This document shows, one piece after another, positions 52,673 to 61,492 of a stretch of DNA of 64,000 nt (position 1 is the stretch's first letter; every line of letters begins with the position of its first letter). The notes below the pieces were generated by a model. It was not told the origin of the DNA. It was given only the letters and a program-made list of their open reading frames with translations, and searched no databases. The position numbers and the translations under genes were made by a program. This DNA is from Pseudanabaena yagii GIHE-NHR1 (GTDB taxonomy: Bacteria; Cyanobacteriota; Cyanobacteriia; Pseudanabaenales; Pseudanabaenaceae), in contig NZ_JAAVJL010000001.1 in NCBI RefSeq assembly GCF_012863495.1, positions 496,001-560,000 on the forward strand, in the 5' to 3' direction.

Positions 52673-53932
52673 TCAGATAATTCCATCTGCTGCCATTTCT
52701 TCACGGGTGTAATTAACAGAAAAATCTAAGAAAGACGAATGAAGTTCAATTTCAGCAACCGCAGGAAAAAGTCGCAATGTACTAATTCCTAAGTTTTTAG
52801 GATTATCCGCAAGCCATCCAAAAGCTTCGCGAGTATGGGTTTGGATGATTAAAATTTCGCCTTCAGGAGTTTGATTTAACGATAATTCCGCATCCCCCGG
52901 TTTCAAATACATTTCGCTATAAATTTGTCCTAGCATCCGCCACTGCTGCCGCCAATAGGTCATCCCCTGTCGCTCATGGGCGATCGCATATTCTGCAAGG
53001 ATGGCAATATTTCGCCATGTAATATCATCCCGTTGAAAAATGAGGCGTAACTCTTTAATTGCCTGTTCGCAATCCTCTTCAAACTTGAGCAATGGAAGTG
53101 GATCGGCAAGACGACGAGGCGTTTTACTTAATGTCATCATTGCTTGGATCACCGTTGACTCAATTTGACTTGCTATTTGCTCTTTTGCCTTTTGGGTTTG
53201 CCAAGCTACCCCTTGCTCAGTCGTGGCATACATCGGTGGTAACCGATTGAGAACATAGGCAGATACATCATCAATACCGACCTTGCGCGGCAACACATTT
53301 GCCATATGTACTAATTGATTTTTTACTTCCTGCTGTACTAAATCTTCGAGAACATTAGTGAGGGAATAAGAAGCAGAAATAATATAGGAATTTAGCTCAG
53401 GATCAGGTATTTCAGTATTTTGCTGATGCCAGTTTTCATGGTCATGATAATGCCCCTTACGCTGTAAATAACCTTTGATTTCCCGAATGCGATTGCGATC
53501 GTAGATGCTCAATCCCGCATATTCTGGGGAGTGCGTCACTAAGGTTAGCGTTTCTTGAAAAGCTTGTGGGACATCTTGCCATACCAGAGATGGCTTACTA
53601 AAAAGTTGTTGGAGTTTGGCTAAAACATGGGCAGGGGTTTCAACTTTGCTAGCCGCAATCTGAGTAGCTTTTCGGAGTGGATCACGCTTTACCCCCAATA
53701 ATGCATGTTGAACAGCACTTACAACTTGATTTTTCAATTCATTGTGGGCACGTTTGCGCTGTTGCAACCAACCTCGGCTAGTACTAGCGTATAGCGCTGG
53801 CAAACGATTCAGAGCAAAGGCAGTTACTTCACTAAGGTTAATTGTTTCACGTGATGCCTTGTTCAGTTGCTTTAGTTGCTCCTGTACTTCTACGACAACG
53901 ATTTCCTCAAGGGCATTTTTGAGGCTAGTCAT
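52673..53932 (-). CDS. late-competence ComFB protein with two ComFB domains
   Basis: In this 419-aa protein, residues about 1-95 (EIVVVEVQEQLKQL...INLSEVTAFALNRLPALYASTSRGWLQQRKRAHNEL) and about 190-285 (LEDLVQQEVKNQLVHMANVLPRKVGIDDVSAYVLNRLPPMYATTEQG) are two copies of the ComFB domain. The tail about 285-419 adds a third unit (WRNIAILAEYAIAHERQGMTYWRQQWRMLG...) and an unrelated end. ComFB-domain proteins in cyanobacteria are reported cyclic dinucleotide receptors; whether both domains bind a ligand here is unknown. Confidence 0.85.
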   Translation of the reverse strand: MTSLKNALEEIVVVEVQEQLKQLNKASRETINLSEVTAFALNRLPALYASTSRGWLQQRKRAHNELKNQVVSAVQHALLGVKRDPLRKATQIAASKVETPAHVLAKLQQLFSKPSLVWQDVPQAFQETLTLVTHSPEYAGLSIYDRNRIREIKGYLQRKGHYHDHENWHQQNTEIPDPELNSYIISASYSLTNVLEDLVQQEVKNQLVHMANVLPRKVGIDDVSAYVLNRLPPMYATTEQGVAWQTQKAKEQIASQIESTVIQAMMTLSKTPRRLADPLPLLKFEEDCEQAIKELRLIFQRDDITWRNIAILAEYAIAHERQGMTYWRQQWRMLGQIYSEMYLKPGDAELSLNQTPEGEILIIQTHTREAFGWLADNPKNLGISTLRLFPAVAEIELHSSFLDFSVNYTREEMAADGII

Positions 53933-54450
53933 AAGTTTGTGCTACGAGAAATTCTATGTGTATAAGCCTTGTTAAATATTACTGTCAATTACTATCAATT
54001 CAATGAGAATACTCACTAGGTTTGTGCTTTTGACAGGCTAGTTACCAAAAATGATATTACATTCTTCAGGATTTATAATGTTATATGGTTAGCGTTTTGC
54101 ACCAAGCATATGACACTGTTTTTATAAATACTTGGCGATAAAAGCCGTTAGAAAAACTATGGACACAAATGGACTCGAACCATCGCCCCCCACGATGTCA
54201 ACGTGGTATCGTTATTTGCTGGAAAATTTGTAGAGTAAGGCTTTTGGGTATTGTCAACAAGGTGACGGGGTAAAAATCGGGGTAATTGATTTTTCCTTAT
54301 AAGCAATTATACATTTGCAAATCAGGGATTAATCGGGCATTAAAGTGAAATAAAAATAGTATTAGATATATGCCGATCGCCTCTGATTGATTAACTCAAA
54401 CCGCCTGTAGTTGTGTAAGATCAAGAATCTTCATAATTTTTTCGTTGGCT
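53933..54450. other. 518-bp gap with a tRNA-Val fragment at the edge of a likely genomic island
   Basis: The interval separates core-like genes from the restriction-modification island. It contains the tRNA-Val 3' fragment (54160-54208). The remaining sequence (54209-54450) is AT-rich and contains no full gene. The last ~200 bases include the likely promoter of the hsdM gene. Confidence 0.6.
54160..54208 (-). tRNA. 3' fragment of a tRNA-Val (GAC), likely integration scar
   Basis: Read from 54208 to 54160: anticodon stem-loop CCACG TTGACAT CGTGG (anticodon GAC), then GGGGC, TPC-arm GATGG TTCGAGT CCATT and acceptor end TGTGTCC plus A. The 5' half (D-arm and start of the acceptor) is absent: the sequence changes to unrelated bases beyond 54208. 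This is a partial gene, not functional as tRNA. Tyrosine-recombinase elements typically leave such a 3' piece at one end of an integrated island. Confidence 0.7.
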
Positions 54451-55401
54451 ATGGACTACACCATCAATAATAAAATCGTCTCCTTTATCTGGTCGATCGC
54501 GGATGATTGTTTGCGGGATGTGTATGTGCGGGGCAAGTATCGCGATGTGATTTTACCGATGTTTGTGTTGCGTCGTCTGGATTGCCTGTTGGAGAAAAGC
54601 AAGGCGGCGGTTTTAGAAGAGGTGCGGTTTCAGCGAGAGGATGCAGGATTAACTGATCTGGATCAGCAAGGTTTGCAGGAGGCAAGCGGCTATGTTTTTT
54701 ACAATATTTCTGACTGGACGCTGACGAAGTTAGTCAAGACGGCTACGAATAATCGTCAGATTTTGGAGGCAAATTTTAAGGCTTATCTGGATGGTTTCAG
54801 TGAGAACGTTAAGGAGATTATTGAGAAGTTTGAGCTACGCAACCAGATCAAGCGGATGGTGGAGGCGGATGTATTGTTGGGGGTGTTGGAGAAGTTTATC
54901 GATCCGCGTATTAACTTGAGTCCTGATGAGGCGATCGATCCTGATGGGCGTAGGTTGCCACCTTTGACCAATTTGGGTATGGGTTATGTGTTTGAGGAGT
55001 TGATTCGGAAGTTTAACGAAGAGAACAACGAAGAGGCGGGTGAACACTTTACGCCTCGTGAAGTAATTGATTTGATGACACATATTTTGTTTGAGCCTGT
55101 GAAGGAGCGTTTACCGCCTGTAATTACGGTCTATGATGGCGCTTGTGGATCGGGAGGGATGCTGACGGAATCGCAGAATTTTATGATCGATCCTGATGGG
55201 AAAATCAGATCTAAGGCGGCGGTTTATCTCTATGGGAAAGAGGTGAATGGAGAAACCTATGCGATTTGCAAATCGGACATGATGATTAAAGGGAATGATC
55301 CTGCAAATATTAAGTTTGGTTCGACTTTGGCGACTGATGAGTTTGCGGGGATGCGCTTTGATTTTATGTTGTCGAATCCTCCCTATGGGAAGTCTTGGAA
55401 G
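54451..55401 (+). pseudogene. hsdM: type I DNA methyltransferase HsdM, 5' part (split by ISAs1-family element)
   Basis: N-terminal HsdM helical region (MDYTINNKIVSFIWSIADDCLRDVYVRG...), then VFEELIRKFNEENNEEAGEHFTPREVIDLMTHI, the SAM-binding motif DGACGSGGML (about 229) and the N6-adenine methylase motif NPPY (about 310). The frame is cut right after NPPYGKSWK by the element at 55402. An in-frame TTG at 54445 precedes the preferred ATG at 54451. The rejoined protein is 823 aa. Confidence 0.85.
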
Positions 55402-56683
55402 CAGGGTGGTTTCATTTTCGGAAAAGCAAGCAGGAAGGGAGAAGCAGAAAATTTAGAAGGAGGAAATCAGTAAGAATAAGAGCAGGAGAGAATATCAAAA
55501 ACTTGATGAACCTGATTCGCGAGAACCCGTTGCCCCTGAGGAATCGTCCGAAAGCCAAGGCGACGAACAGTGGTCATGATAAAACAGTGAATAATTGCCC
55601 AAATAGTAGGAGCATTACCACCACGACGTAACCCCGTATCCTCTTGAAAAAGGACATCGCGCACCCAATGTAAGCGATTTTCAATGCCCCAGTGTAGGCG
55701 AATCGGGTCAAGAAACTGAGCCGCCTTGAGAGACAAGTCAGAAATATAACCAACTGATTCGACAAAAGGCTTGTCATCACGCCAGCCCTCGCGTTCCACA
55801 TAAATCAAAGACTGTAGAGACGACCATTGTTTACGTAGGTGAGTCGGCGCAGGATAAACCCAAACGCGACGGCGCACTTGACGGCTATGAGATTTGTCAA
55901 ACTCTTCAGCATAGCTAAGGGCTTCCGTGGTTTGATGTAAGTTATCCAAAATCTTGAGCAAATTCGGTTGATTATTTTTGAGCGCAATCAAATAATGCTG
56001 TTCCTGTTCAACAATTAATTTCACCGTATCTTTTTGGCAATGTAAGGCATCTAGGGTGAAAGAGGCTTTCTGCCCTTGTAAAGAGGTAATCACTTGTTTA
56101 ACGACTTCGATTTCACTAATTTGTTTGTTTTCGGATACGGCAAGGGCTATTACTTCTCCCGTTTCATGGGTAAAGGCTGATACGGTACTGGTAAAGTTTT
56201 GCCTAGAATCAGTCTGATTGGAGACAGTACATTTGATGCTTTTTCCGTCCATCGCCAGCCATTGCCCTGATTCGCCTGTATAGCTATTTCTACACCACTC
56301 GTTAAATAGTTTAACTATTGGCTCAATTTCTACTCCTTGAATGACACGACGAAAGGTCGAATATGACGGGATTCGACTCTCTGGTGCTAGCTCTAGCCTT
56401 GTTTGTAGGGTTTGCCAATGTTTCTCACAGAAATCTGCTAAGGGTCGATATCCGTGATAATTACACAATACTCCCAGCAAGGTTAAGCACATGACTAGCC
56501 ATAGTGGATGTCGCTTACCTTTACTTTTCCGATGGTCTGGGATCTGCTTTAATTGTTCTATAAAGTTCATGGTCTGGTTTTGCTTTTTGTTTAGCTCTTA
56601 ACAGACCATTTTTTACTATTTTGGCTTTGCTGTTTTTCTGTAATCCCTTCTCACTATCACTTCCCGAAAATGAAACCACCCTG
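55402..56683 (-). mobile_element. ISAs1-family insertion sequence, 1282 bp
   Basis: Inverted ends CAGGGTGGTTTCATTTTCGG (from 55402) and its complement CCGAAAATGAAACCACCCTG (to 56683) match exactly over 20 bases. The host sequence CTATGGGAAGTCTTGGAAG occurs on both sides (55383-55401 and 56684-56702): a 19-bp direct repeat, longer than the 8-10 bp normally reported for this family. One transposase gene is encoded on the minus strand. Confidence 0.9.
55467..56570 (-). CDS. ISAs1-family transposase
   Basis: This 367-aa DDE transposase starts with an N-terminal DUF4338-like half (IPDHRKSKGKRHPLWLVMCLTLLGVLCNYHGYRPLADF), followed by the catalytic motifs WLAMDGKSIK (about 123), FTLDALHCQKDTVKLI (about 198) and HWGIENRLHWVRDVLFQEDTGLRRGGNAPTIWAIIHCF (about 295-335), as in ISAs1 elements. 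It is oriented against hsdM. Confidence 0.95.
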   Translation of the reverse strand: MNFIEQLKQIPDHRKSKGKRHPLWLVMCLTLLGVLCNYHGYRPLADFCEKHWQTLQTRLELAPESRIPSYSTFRRVIQGVEIEPIVKLFNEWCRNSYTGESGQWLAMDGKSIKCTVSNQTDSRQNFTSTVSAFTHETGEVIALAVSENKQISEIEVVKQVITSLQGQKASFTLDALHCQKDTVKLIVEQEQHYLIALKNNQPNLLKILDNLHQTTEALSYAEEFDKSHSRQVRRRVWVYPAPTHLRKQWSSLQSLIYVEREGWRDDKPFVESVGYISDLSLKAAQFLDPIRLHWGIENRLHWVRDVLFQEDTGLRRGGNAPTIWAIIHCFIMTTVRRLGFRTIPQGQRVLANQVHQVFDILSCSYSY

Positions 56684-56702
56684 CTATGGGAAGTCTTGGA
56701 AG

Positions 56703-58223
56703 GGGGAACAGAAATCGATTTTGGATGGCAAGGATGTTATCGATCCACGTTTCCAAGTATCGTTACCCAATTTTAAAGGAGTTGCGGAAATAGTTCCTGC
56801 GATTCCGCGATCTTCGGATGGACAGCTATTGTTTTTGATGGATATGGTCAGCAAGATGAAGCGGCTAGATGATAGTCCTCTGGGTTCACGGATTGCGTCA
56901 GTGCATAATGGATCGTCTTTGTTTACGGGGGATGCTGGTAGTGGTGAGAGTAATATTCGCCGCTACATTATCGAAAATGATTGGTTAGAGGCAATTATTC
57001 AACTGCCGAATAATTTGTTTTACAACACAGGGATTACTACTTATATTTGGGTTTTGGCGAATCATAAAGCGCCCCAGCGTCGGGGTAAGGTGCAGTTGAT
57101 TGATGCTTCGGAGATGTATCGCAAGTTGCGTAAAAATTTGGGTGCGAAGAATTGTGAGTTTGCGCCTGAACATATTGAGAAGATTACGGAAATATATTTA
57201 GGAATGCGATCACAATTCGCTAAATATGACTCAGAGGGAGAGGGGAGTAAGAGAGAGATTTCTAAGGTTTTTGATAATCGGGATTTTGGCTATTACAAAG
57301 TAACGGTGGAGCGTCCTTTGCGGTTGGCGGCTCAGTTTACGGCGGAACGGGTGGAGAGTTTGCGGTTTGTCCCTGCTTTGCGGGAGGTGATGGAATGGGC
57401 TTATGGTGAATGGGGCGATCGCCTATATGCTGAGTTGGAGACAGATGCTAAGTACAAAAAAGCGATCGAGGAATATATCGATAAAGAAGAGCTTGCTATA
57501 TCTCCTAAGAATCGTAAGGATTTGCTATCGGTGAAGACTTGGGAGACTCAAAGAGATTTGATGCGATCGGCTGAGAAGTTAATGGGGCATATTGGCGGGG
57601 AGCTATATCTAGACTTTAATCAGTTTGCGATTATGTTTGATGAGGCTTTGAAAAAGTTAGAAATCAAGCTGTCATCGAGTGAGAAGAATCAAGTTTTAAA
57701 TGTGATTAGTTGGCGCGATGAGTCGGCAGCTAAGGTGGTGAAGAAGTTGCATAAACTCAAGGGGGATAAGCTCAATGAGTTGCTTGAGTCTTTGGGAACG
57801 GTGCAGGAGCATTTACAGGATTATGGCTTTTGGGCTACAGGGGTTAGTGGTGAGTGGGTTGAGTATGAGTCGGATAGTGAGTTACGGGATAATGAGAATG
57901 TGCCGTTAAATTATGCCCTCACCCCCAGCACCTCTCCCAGTGGGAGAGGGGAGCAGAAGAACCTCACCCCCAGCCCCTCTCCCACTGGGAGAGGGGAGCA
58001 GAAGATCCACGCTTATTTTGTGCGGGAGGTGCGTCCTCATGTGGCGGATGCTTGGATTGCTTTGGATAAGACGCAGATCGGCTATGAGATTAGTTTTAAC
58101 AAGTATTTTTATCAACATAAGCCTTTGCGAAGTTTGGAGGAGGTGACCTCGGAGATTTTGCAGTTAGAGCAGGAGACTGAGGGTTTGTTAAAGCGGTTGG
58201 TTAGTTTTGGTGAGGTAGGATAA
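56703..58223 (+). pseudogene. hsdM: type I DNA methyltransferase HsdM, 3' part
   Basis: Continues in frame after removal of the element and one direct repeat: GEQKSILDGKDVIDPRFQVSLPNFKGVAE, then MKRLDDSPLGSRIASVHNGSSLFTGDAGSGESNIRRYIIENDWLEAIIQLPNNLFYNTGITTYIWVLAN. The end is YFVREVRPHVADAWIALDKTQIGYEISFNKYFYQHKPLRSLEEV, typical of long cyanobacterial HsdM proteins. Two in-frame 45-bp repeats at 57917-58006 add LTPSTSPSGRGEQKN and LTPSPSPTGRGEQKI. The stop overlaps the next gene's ATG by 1 base (TAATG). Confidence 0.85.
57917..58006 (+). repeat. two 45-bp tandem repeats inserted in hsdM
   Basis: Unit 1 is 57917-57961 and unit 2 is 57962-58006, nearly identical (CCTCACCCCCAGCCCCTCTC and CACTGGGAGAGGGGAG). 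Each unit is a palindrome-bearing sequence and codes for 15 amino acids in frame. The repeat type (CTCTCCC..GGGAGAG) is a widely dispersed element in bacterial genomes, here captured inside a coding region. Confidence 0.8.
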
Positions 58224-58639
58224 TGTCAGCGAAGGATACTTTTCATGATGCGGTTAGAAATGGTTTAGAAAAGGATGGTTGGACTATTACATCTGATCCA
58301 TTACGGTTTGATTATGGTGATGTTACCTTTCAGGTTGACTTGGGCGCAGAGCGTTTACTGGTGGCAGATCGAGGTAATGAGAAAATAGCGGTTGAGGTCA
58401 AGAGCTTTTTAAGACCTTCGGCGATAACAGATTTTTATGCAGCTTTGGGGCAGTTTATAAGTTATCGTTTGGCGTTGCAGCAAGTGGAGCCAGATCGGTT
58501 ACTCTATTTAGCAGTACCAAATGATGCTTTCAATAGTTTTTTTCAGACTGAGTTTGCCAAGGTTGTTGTCGATCAATATGCGGTTTTGCTAGTTGTTTAT
58601 GAACCTATTGAGGAGGTAATTGTAAAATGGATAAACTAA
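58223..58639 (+). CDS. xisH: XisH family protein, first copy
   Basis: In this 138-aa protein, DTFHDAVRNGLEKDGWTITSDPLRFDYGDVTFQVDLGAERLLVADRGNEKIAVEVKSFLRPSAITDFYAALGQF matches XisH, one of three products needed for excision of the fdxN element in Anabaena. The pattern D...VEVKSF suggests a PD-(D/E)XK nuclease-like fold, which is my inference. It overlaps xisI by 13 bp. Located between hsdM and hsdS. Confidence 0.85.
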   Translation: MSAKDTFHDAVRNGLEKDGWTITSDPLRFDYGDVTFQVDLGAERLLVADRGNEKIAVEVKSFLRPSAITDFYAALGQFISYRLALQQVEPDRLLYLAVPNDAFNSFFQTEFAKVVVDQYAVLLVVYEPIEEVIVKWIN

Positions 58640-58962
58640 GTATTTATCGTAAATATATTCAAGATATTTTGACCACTTACGCTTCTTGGGGTAATCCTAA
58701 AGATGGTTTGGAAACACAGTTGATTTTTGATTGCGATCGCGATCATTATCAATGGCTAGATATTGGTTGGGAGGGGGCGGTAAGGGTCTATTCTTGTGTG
58801 ATGCATTTTGATATTCGGGATGGCAAAATCTGGCTACAACGCAATATGACGGATCTCGATCCTGCTGAGGAATTGGTGGAGTTGGGTGTGCCGAAGGAGG
58901 ATATTATTTTGGGTTTACAGCCGCCTTATAAACGCAAATATACTGATTATGGTGTGGCTTGA
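58627..58962 (+). CDS. xisI: XisI family protein, first copy
   Basis: This 111-aa protein has YRKYIQDILTTYAS, LIFDCDRDHYQWLDIGWEG and IWLQRNMTDLDPAEELVELGVPKEDIILGLQPPYKRKYTDYGVA, as in XisI, partner of XisH. The 13-bp overlap with xisH implies coupled translation. Its role outside the fdxN element is unknown. Confidence 0.85.
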   Translation: MDKLSIYRKYIQDILTTYASWGNPKDGLETQLIFDCDRDHYQWLDIGWEGAVRVYSCVMHFDIRDGKIWLQRNMTDLDPAEELVELGVPKEDIILGLQPPYKRKYTDYGVA

Positions 58963-59014
58963 GGTCAAGATTTCTGATAATATTTAGGTTGGGACAGTCA
59001 AAGCTGTTAATTTT

Positions 59015-59506
59015 ATGGAAACTTCAATGTTAGAAAAACTGATTTTATTCTTTGTGTGCAAGAGCAAGGGATACATTACCAAAACTCAGTTGGTGAAGTT
59101 TCTGTATCTTGCTGATTTGTATTCGGTGAAGTGGACAAAGAAACAACTTACAAATTTAGATTGGCGTTATTATCGCTTTGGTCCTTGGAGTGAGGATATT
59201 GATAGCTGTTTGACGGCTCTCTATACGCAGGGCGTTTTAGGTGAGGTTCAAAATAATCAAGCTGTTTTGATTGAACCTCGTGAAAATTGCCCAGATGTTA
59301 ATGATTTGAGATTTTCTAAGGGGCTGGAGTTGATGTTGAGAAATATCCGTAAGGAATGGATTGGGGCTAAGTTAGATGATCTATTAGCTTATGTTTATCA
59401 AACTGAGCCAATGCTAGAGGCTAAAAAACATTATCAACCTGAAGAGAAGGCGCATTTAAATCTTTTTTTAGAGCATGAAAAAGTAGTTGCTGAGTTAGGT
59501 GTGTAG
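59015..59506 (+). CDS. Panacea (SocA-like) antitoxin
   Basis: This 163-aa protein has MLEKLILFFVCKSKGYITKTQLVKFLYLADLYSVKWTKKQLTNLDWRYYRFGPWSEDI, the typical opening of Panacea/DUF4065 domain proteins. These have been shown to act as antitoxins for many toxin folds. The next gene starts 1 base after its stop and has a PemK/MazF fold, so a PanA-PanT type toxin-antitoxin system is likely. Confidence 0.8.
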   Translation: METSMLEKLILFFVCKSKGYITKTQLVKFLYLADLYSVKWTKKQLTNLDWRYYRFGPWSEDIDSCLTALYTQGVLGEVQNNQAVLIEPRENCPDVNDLRFSKGLELMLRNIRKEWIGAKLDDLLAYVYQTEPMLEAKKHYQPEEKAHLNLFLEHEKVVAELGV

Positions 59507-59507
59507 A

Positions 59508-60125
59508 ATGGCGGGTCAGCGTCCCCGACAGGGTTGGATCTATATGATTAACCCTTATCGAGTTTCTTTGTCTTGTGGTAGAAGGCATCAGTATTTTTAT
59601 GATTTGACTGAACCCGATGAGGTTAGTTGCAAACATTCAGGTTGCGATGAGGTTATTAATTCTAGTCGAGTTTTTAGAGGAGCGCATCCGTATATTATTT
59701 GGTCAAGTGATGAGTTTCAGGATGATACGGACTACATCAAGACTTTTACAGTAATTCCTTTAACTTCTAAACAGACTTCTGCGGGGTTGCCGAGTGTTTA
59801 TCCAATTACAAAGACAAAGGCTAATGGTTTAACAGCTAATTCTTATGCTTTGGTGCATCAAATTTGTACGGTTGATGGTAATTGTTTTAAGGATGGTAAT
59901 GGGGATTGGTTAGTAAGAATGGGGCAGTTGTCTTTGGATGATAAGGAAGAGATTAATCAAACTTTAATTTATTATTTCGATCTTTCTGGAGATCCGACTG
60001 ATGATTGGTTTCGAGAAAATGCTTCTCCTGATTTGGTGCAAAAGGTGTATGGTTTGCTGTCTGATGTTGATAAGGAGATGGTTTTAGAAAAGTTATTAGA
60101 TAATTATGGTAAGGGGGACAAATAA
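59508..60125 (+). CDS. PemK/MazF-like toxin partner of the Panacea gene
   Basis: In this 205-aa protein, the front reads RPRQGWIYMINPYRVSLSCGRRH and contains RGAHPYIIWSSDEFQDDTDYIKTFTVIPLTSKQTSAGLPSVYPI; the middle reads SYALVHQICTVDGNCF, and then RMGQLSLDDKEEINQTLIYYF, the closing pattern of the MazF/PemK fold. The tail (about 165-205) is extra. I start at ATG 59508; a GTG at 59499 overlaps the previous gene. It is presumably an mRNA-cleaving toxin. Confidence 0.75.
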   Translation: MAGQRPRQGWIYMINPYRVSLSCGRRHQYFYDLTEPDEVSCKHSGCDEVINSSRVFRGAHPYIIWSSDEFQDDTDYIKTFTVIPLTSKQTSAGLPSVYPITKTKANGLTANSYALVHQICTVDGNCFKDGNGDWLVRMGQLSLDDKEEINQTLIYYFDLSGDPTDDWFRENASPDLVQKVYGLLSDVDKEMVLEKLLDNYGKGDK

Positions 60126-61427
60126 ATGGTTATGGCTTTTCCTAAGTATGAGAGTTATAAAAATAGTGGTGTGGAATGGTTAGGAGAGATTCCTAGTCAT
60201 TGGGAAGCTAAGAGAAATCTTGGTTTATTTGATGAAAGAAAAGAAACTAATCGCCCAGATATGGAGCTGTTATCAGTAACCATCGATCAAGGTGTTATTA
60301 GACAAAGTGAGATTTCAATCAAAAAGGATTCGTCAAACGAAGATAAGGCTAAATACAAGGTAGTGTATCGAGGCGATTTAGCTTATAACAAAATGAGAAT
60401 GTGGCAGGGTGCGATCGGTATGTCAGATTTTACTGGTATCGTCAGTCCAGCTTATATCATTCTGAATACGCGCAACAAAAATTACGCTAAATTCTTCCAT
60501 TATCTCTACCGTACAGAACTATTTATTAAAGAAGCTAATCGACATTCTTATGGACTATGTAGTGATATGAATAGTTTGCGGTATGAAGATTTTAAAACCC
60601 TTTATTCACCAGTACCACCTCATGATGAAGTCAATAGAATTGTTGATTTTCTCGATCGCACCACTACCTCCATAGACCAAGCGATCGCCAAAAAACAACG
60701 CCTAATCGAACTCCTCAACGAACAAAAAGCCATCCTCATCAATCGCGCTGTCACTAAAGGGCTAAACCCTAATGTCCCTATGCGTGATAGTGGTATTGAG
60801 TGGATAGGCGAAATTCCTGAGCATTGGGGAGTCTCTCGAATTAGTTTTATCGGTAAGATAGGAAATGGAAGTACGCCTAACAGATCAAATGCTTCTTATT
60901 GGAATAATGGGGCAATTCCTTGGCTTAATAGCTCAAAAGTAAATGACATTATTATCAAATCAGCTGAACAGTTTGTCACCCCAAAAGCTGTTCGTGAGTG
61001 TCATCTTCCTTTAGTTAAGCCAAATAGTATTGTCATAGCAATCACTGGCGAAGGAAAAACTAGAGGGAATTCAGCAATATGCAAAATAGAAACAACTATT
61101 AATCAACACCTTGCTTATATAGAAATATTGGATAAAGACATCCTGCCAGAATTTCTTCATCTTTATCTTCAAGGAATGTATGAATTGATAAGGCTTAGTT
61201 CTTCGGGAAATGGCAGTACAAAAGGAGCTATAACTTGTGATGACATTAAAAAATATAAAATTCCAGTTCCTCCATTAGAGGAGCAGAAAAACATTTTAAA
61301 TGTGACTTCTAATCGGATTAAAGATATAGAAGAAGTTAGCCAAAAGACATTGGAAGGTATTGAAAAGCTTAATTCTCTAAAACAAGTTTTTATTAGTGAA
61401 GCAGTTACAGGCAAAATCAAAGTATAA
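60126..61427 (+). CDS. hsdS: type I restriction specificity subunit HsdS
   Basis: This 433-aa protein has two target recognition domains: the first starts at about 8 (YESYKNSGVEWLGEIPSHWEAKRNLG), the second at about 220 (MRDSGIEWIGEIPEHWGVSRIS...GNGSTPNRSNASYWNNGAIPWL). Coiled-coil spacers are at about 180-210 (DRTTTSIDQAIAKKQRLIELLNEQKAILI) and 385-430. It sets the DNA target of the methylase and nuclease. It follows the toxin gene with 0 spacing. Confidence 0.92.
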   Translation: MVMAFPKYESYKNSGVEWLGEIPSHWEAKRNLGLFDERKETNRPDMELLSVTIDQGVIRQSEISIKKDSSNEDKAKYKVVYRGDLAYNKMRMWQGAIGMSDFTGIVSPAYIILNTRNKNYAKFFHYLYRTELFIKEANRHSYGLCSDMNSLRYEDFKTLYSPVPPHDEVNRIVDFLDRTTTSIDQAIAKKQRLIELLNEQKAILINRAVTKGLNPNVPMRDSGIEWIGEIPEHWGVSRISFIGKIGNGSTPNRSNASYWNNGAIPWLNSSKVNDIIIKSAEQFVTPKAVRECHLPLVKPNSIVIAITGEGKTRGNSAICKIETTINQHLAYIEILDKDILPEFLHLYLQGMYELIRLSSSGNGSTKGAITCDDIKKYKIPVPPLEEQKNILNVTSNRIKDIEEVSQKTLEGIEKLNSLKQVFISEAVTGKIKV

Positions 61428-61492
61428 GTAAAGTAAAGGCGAGCCTTCGTTAAACATATAATAAAAATTAGAAAAATTTAAGTTGCGTAAAT

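Noticed and set aside
56670-56702. ATG at 56670 as start of a separate methyltransferase gene
   Set aside because: This ATG is created by the end of the ISAs1 element; the protein continues the split hsdM exactly after removing the element.
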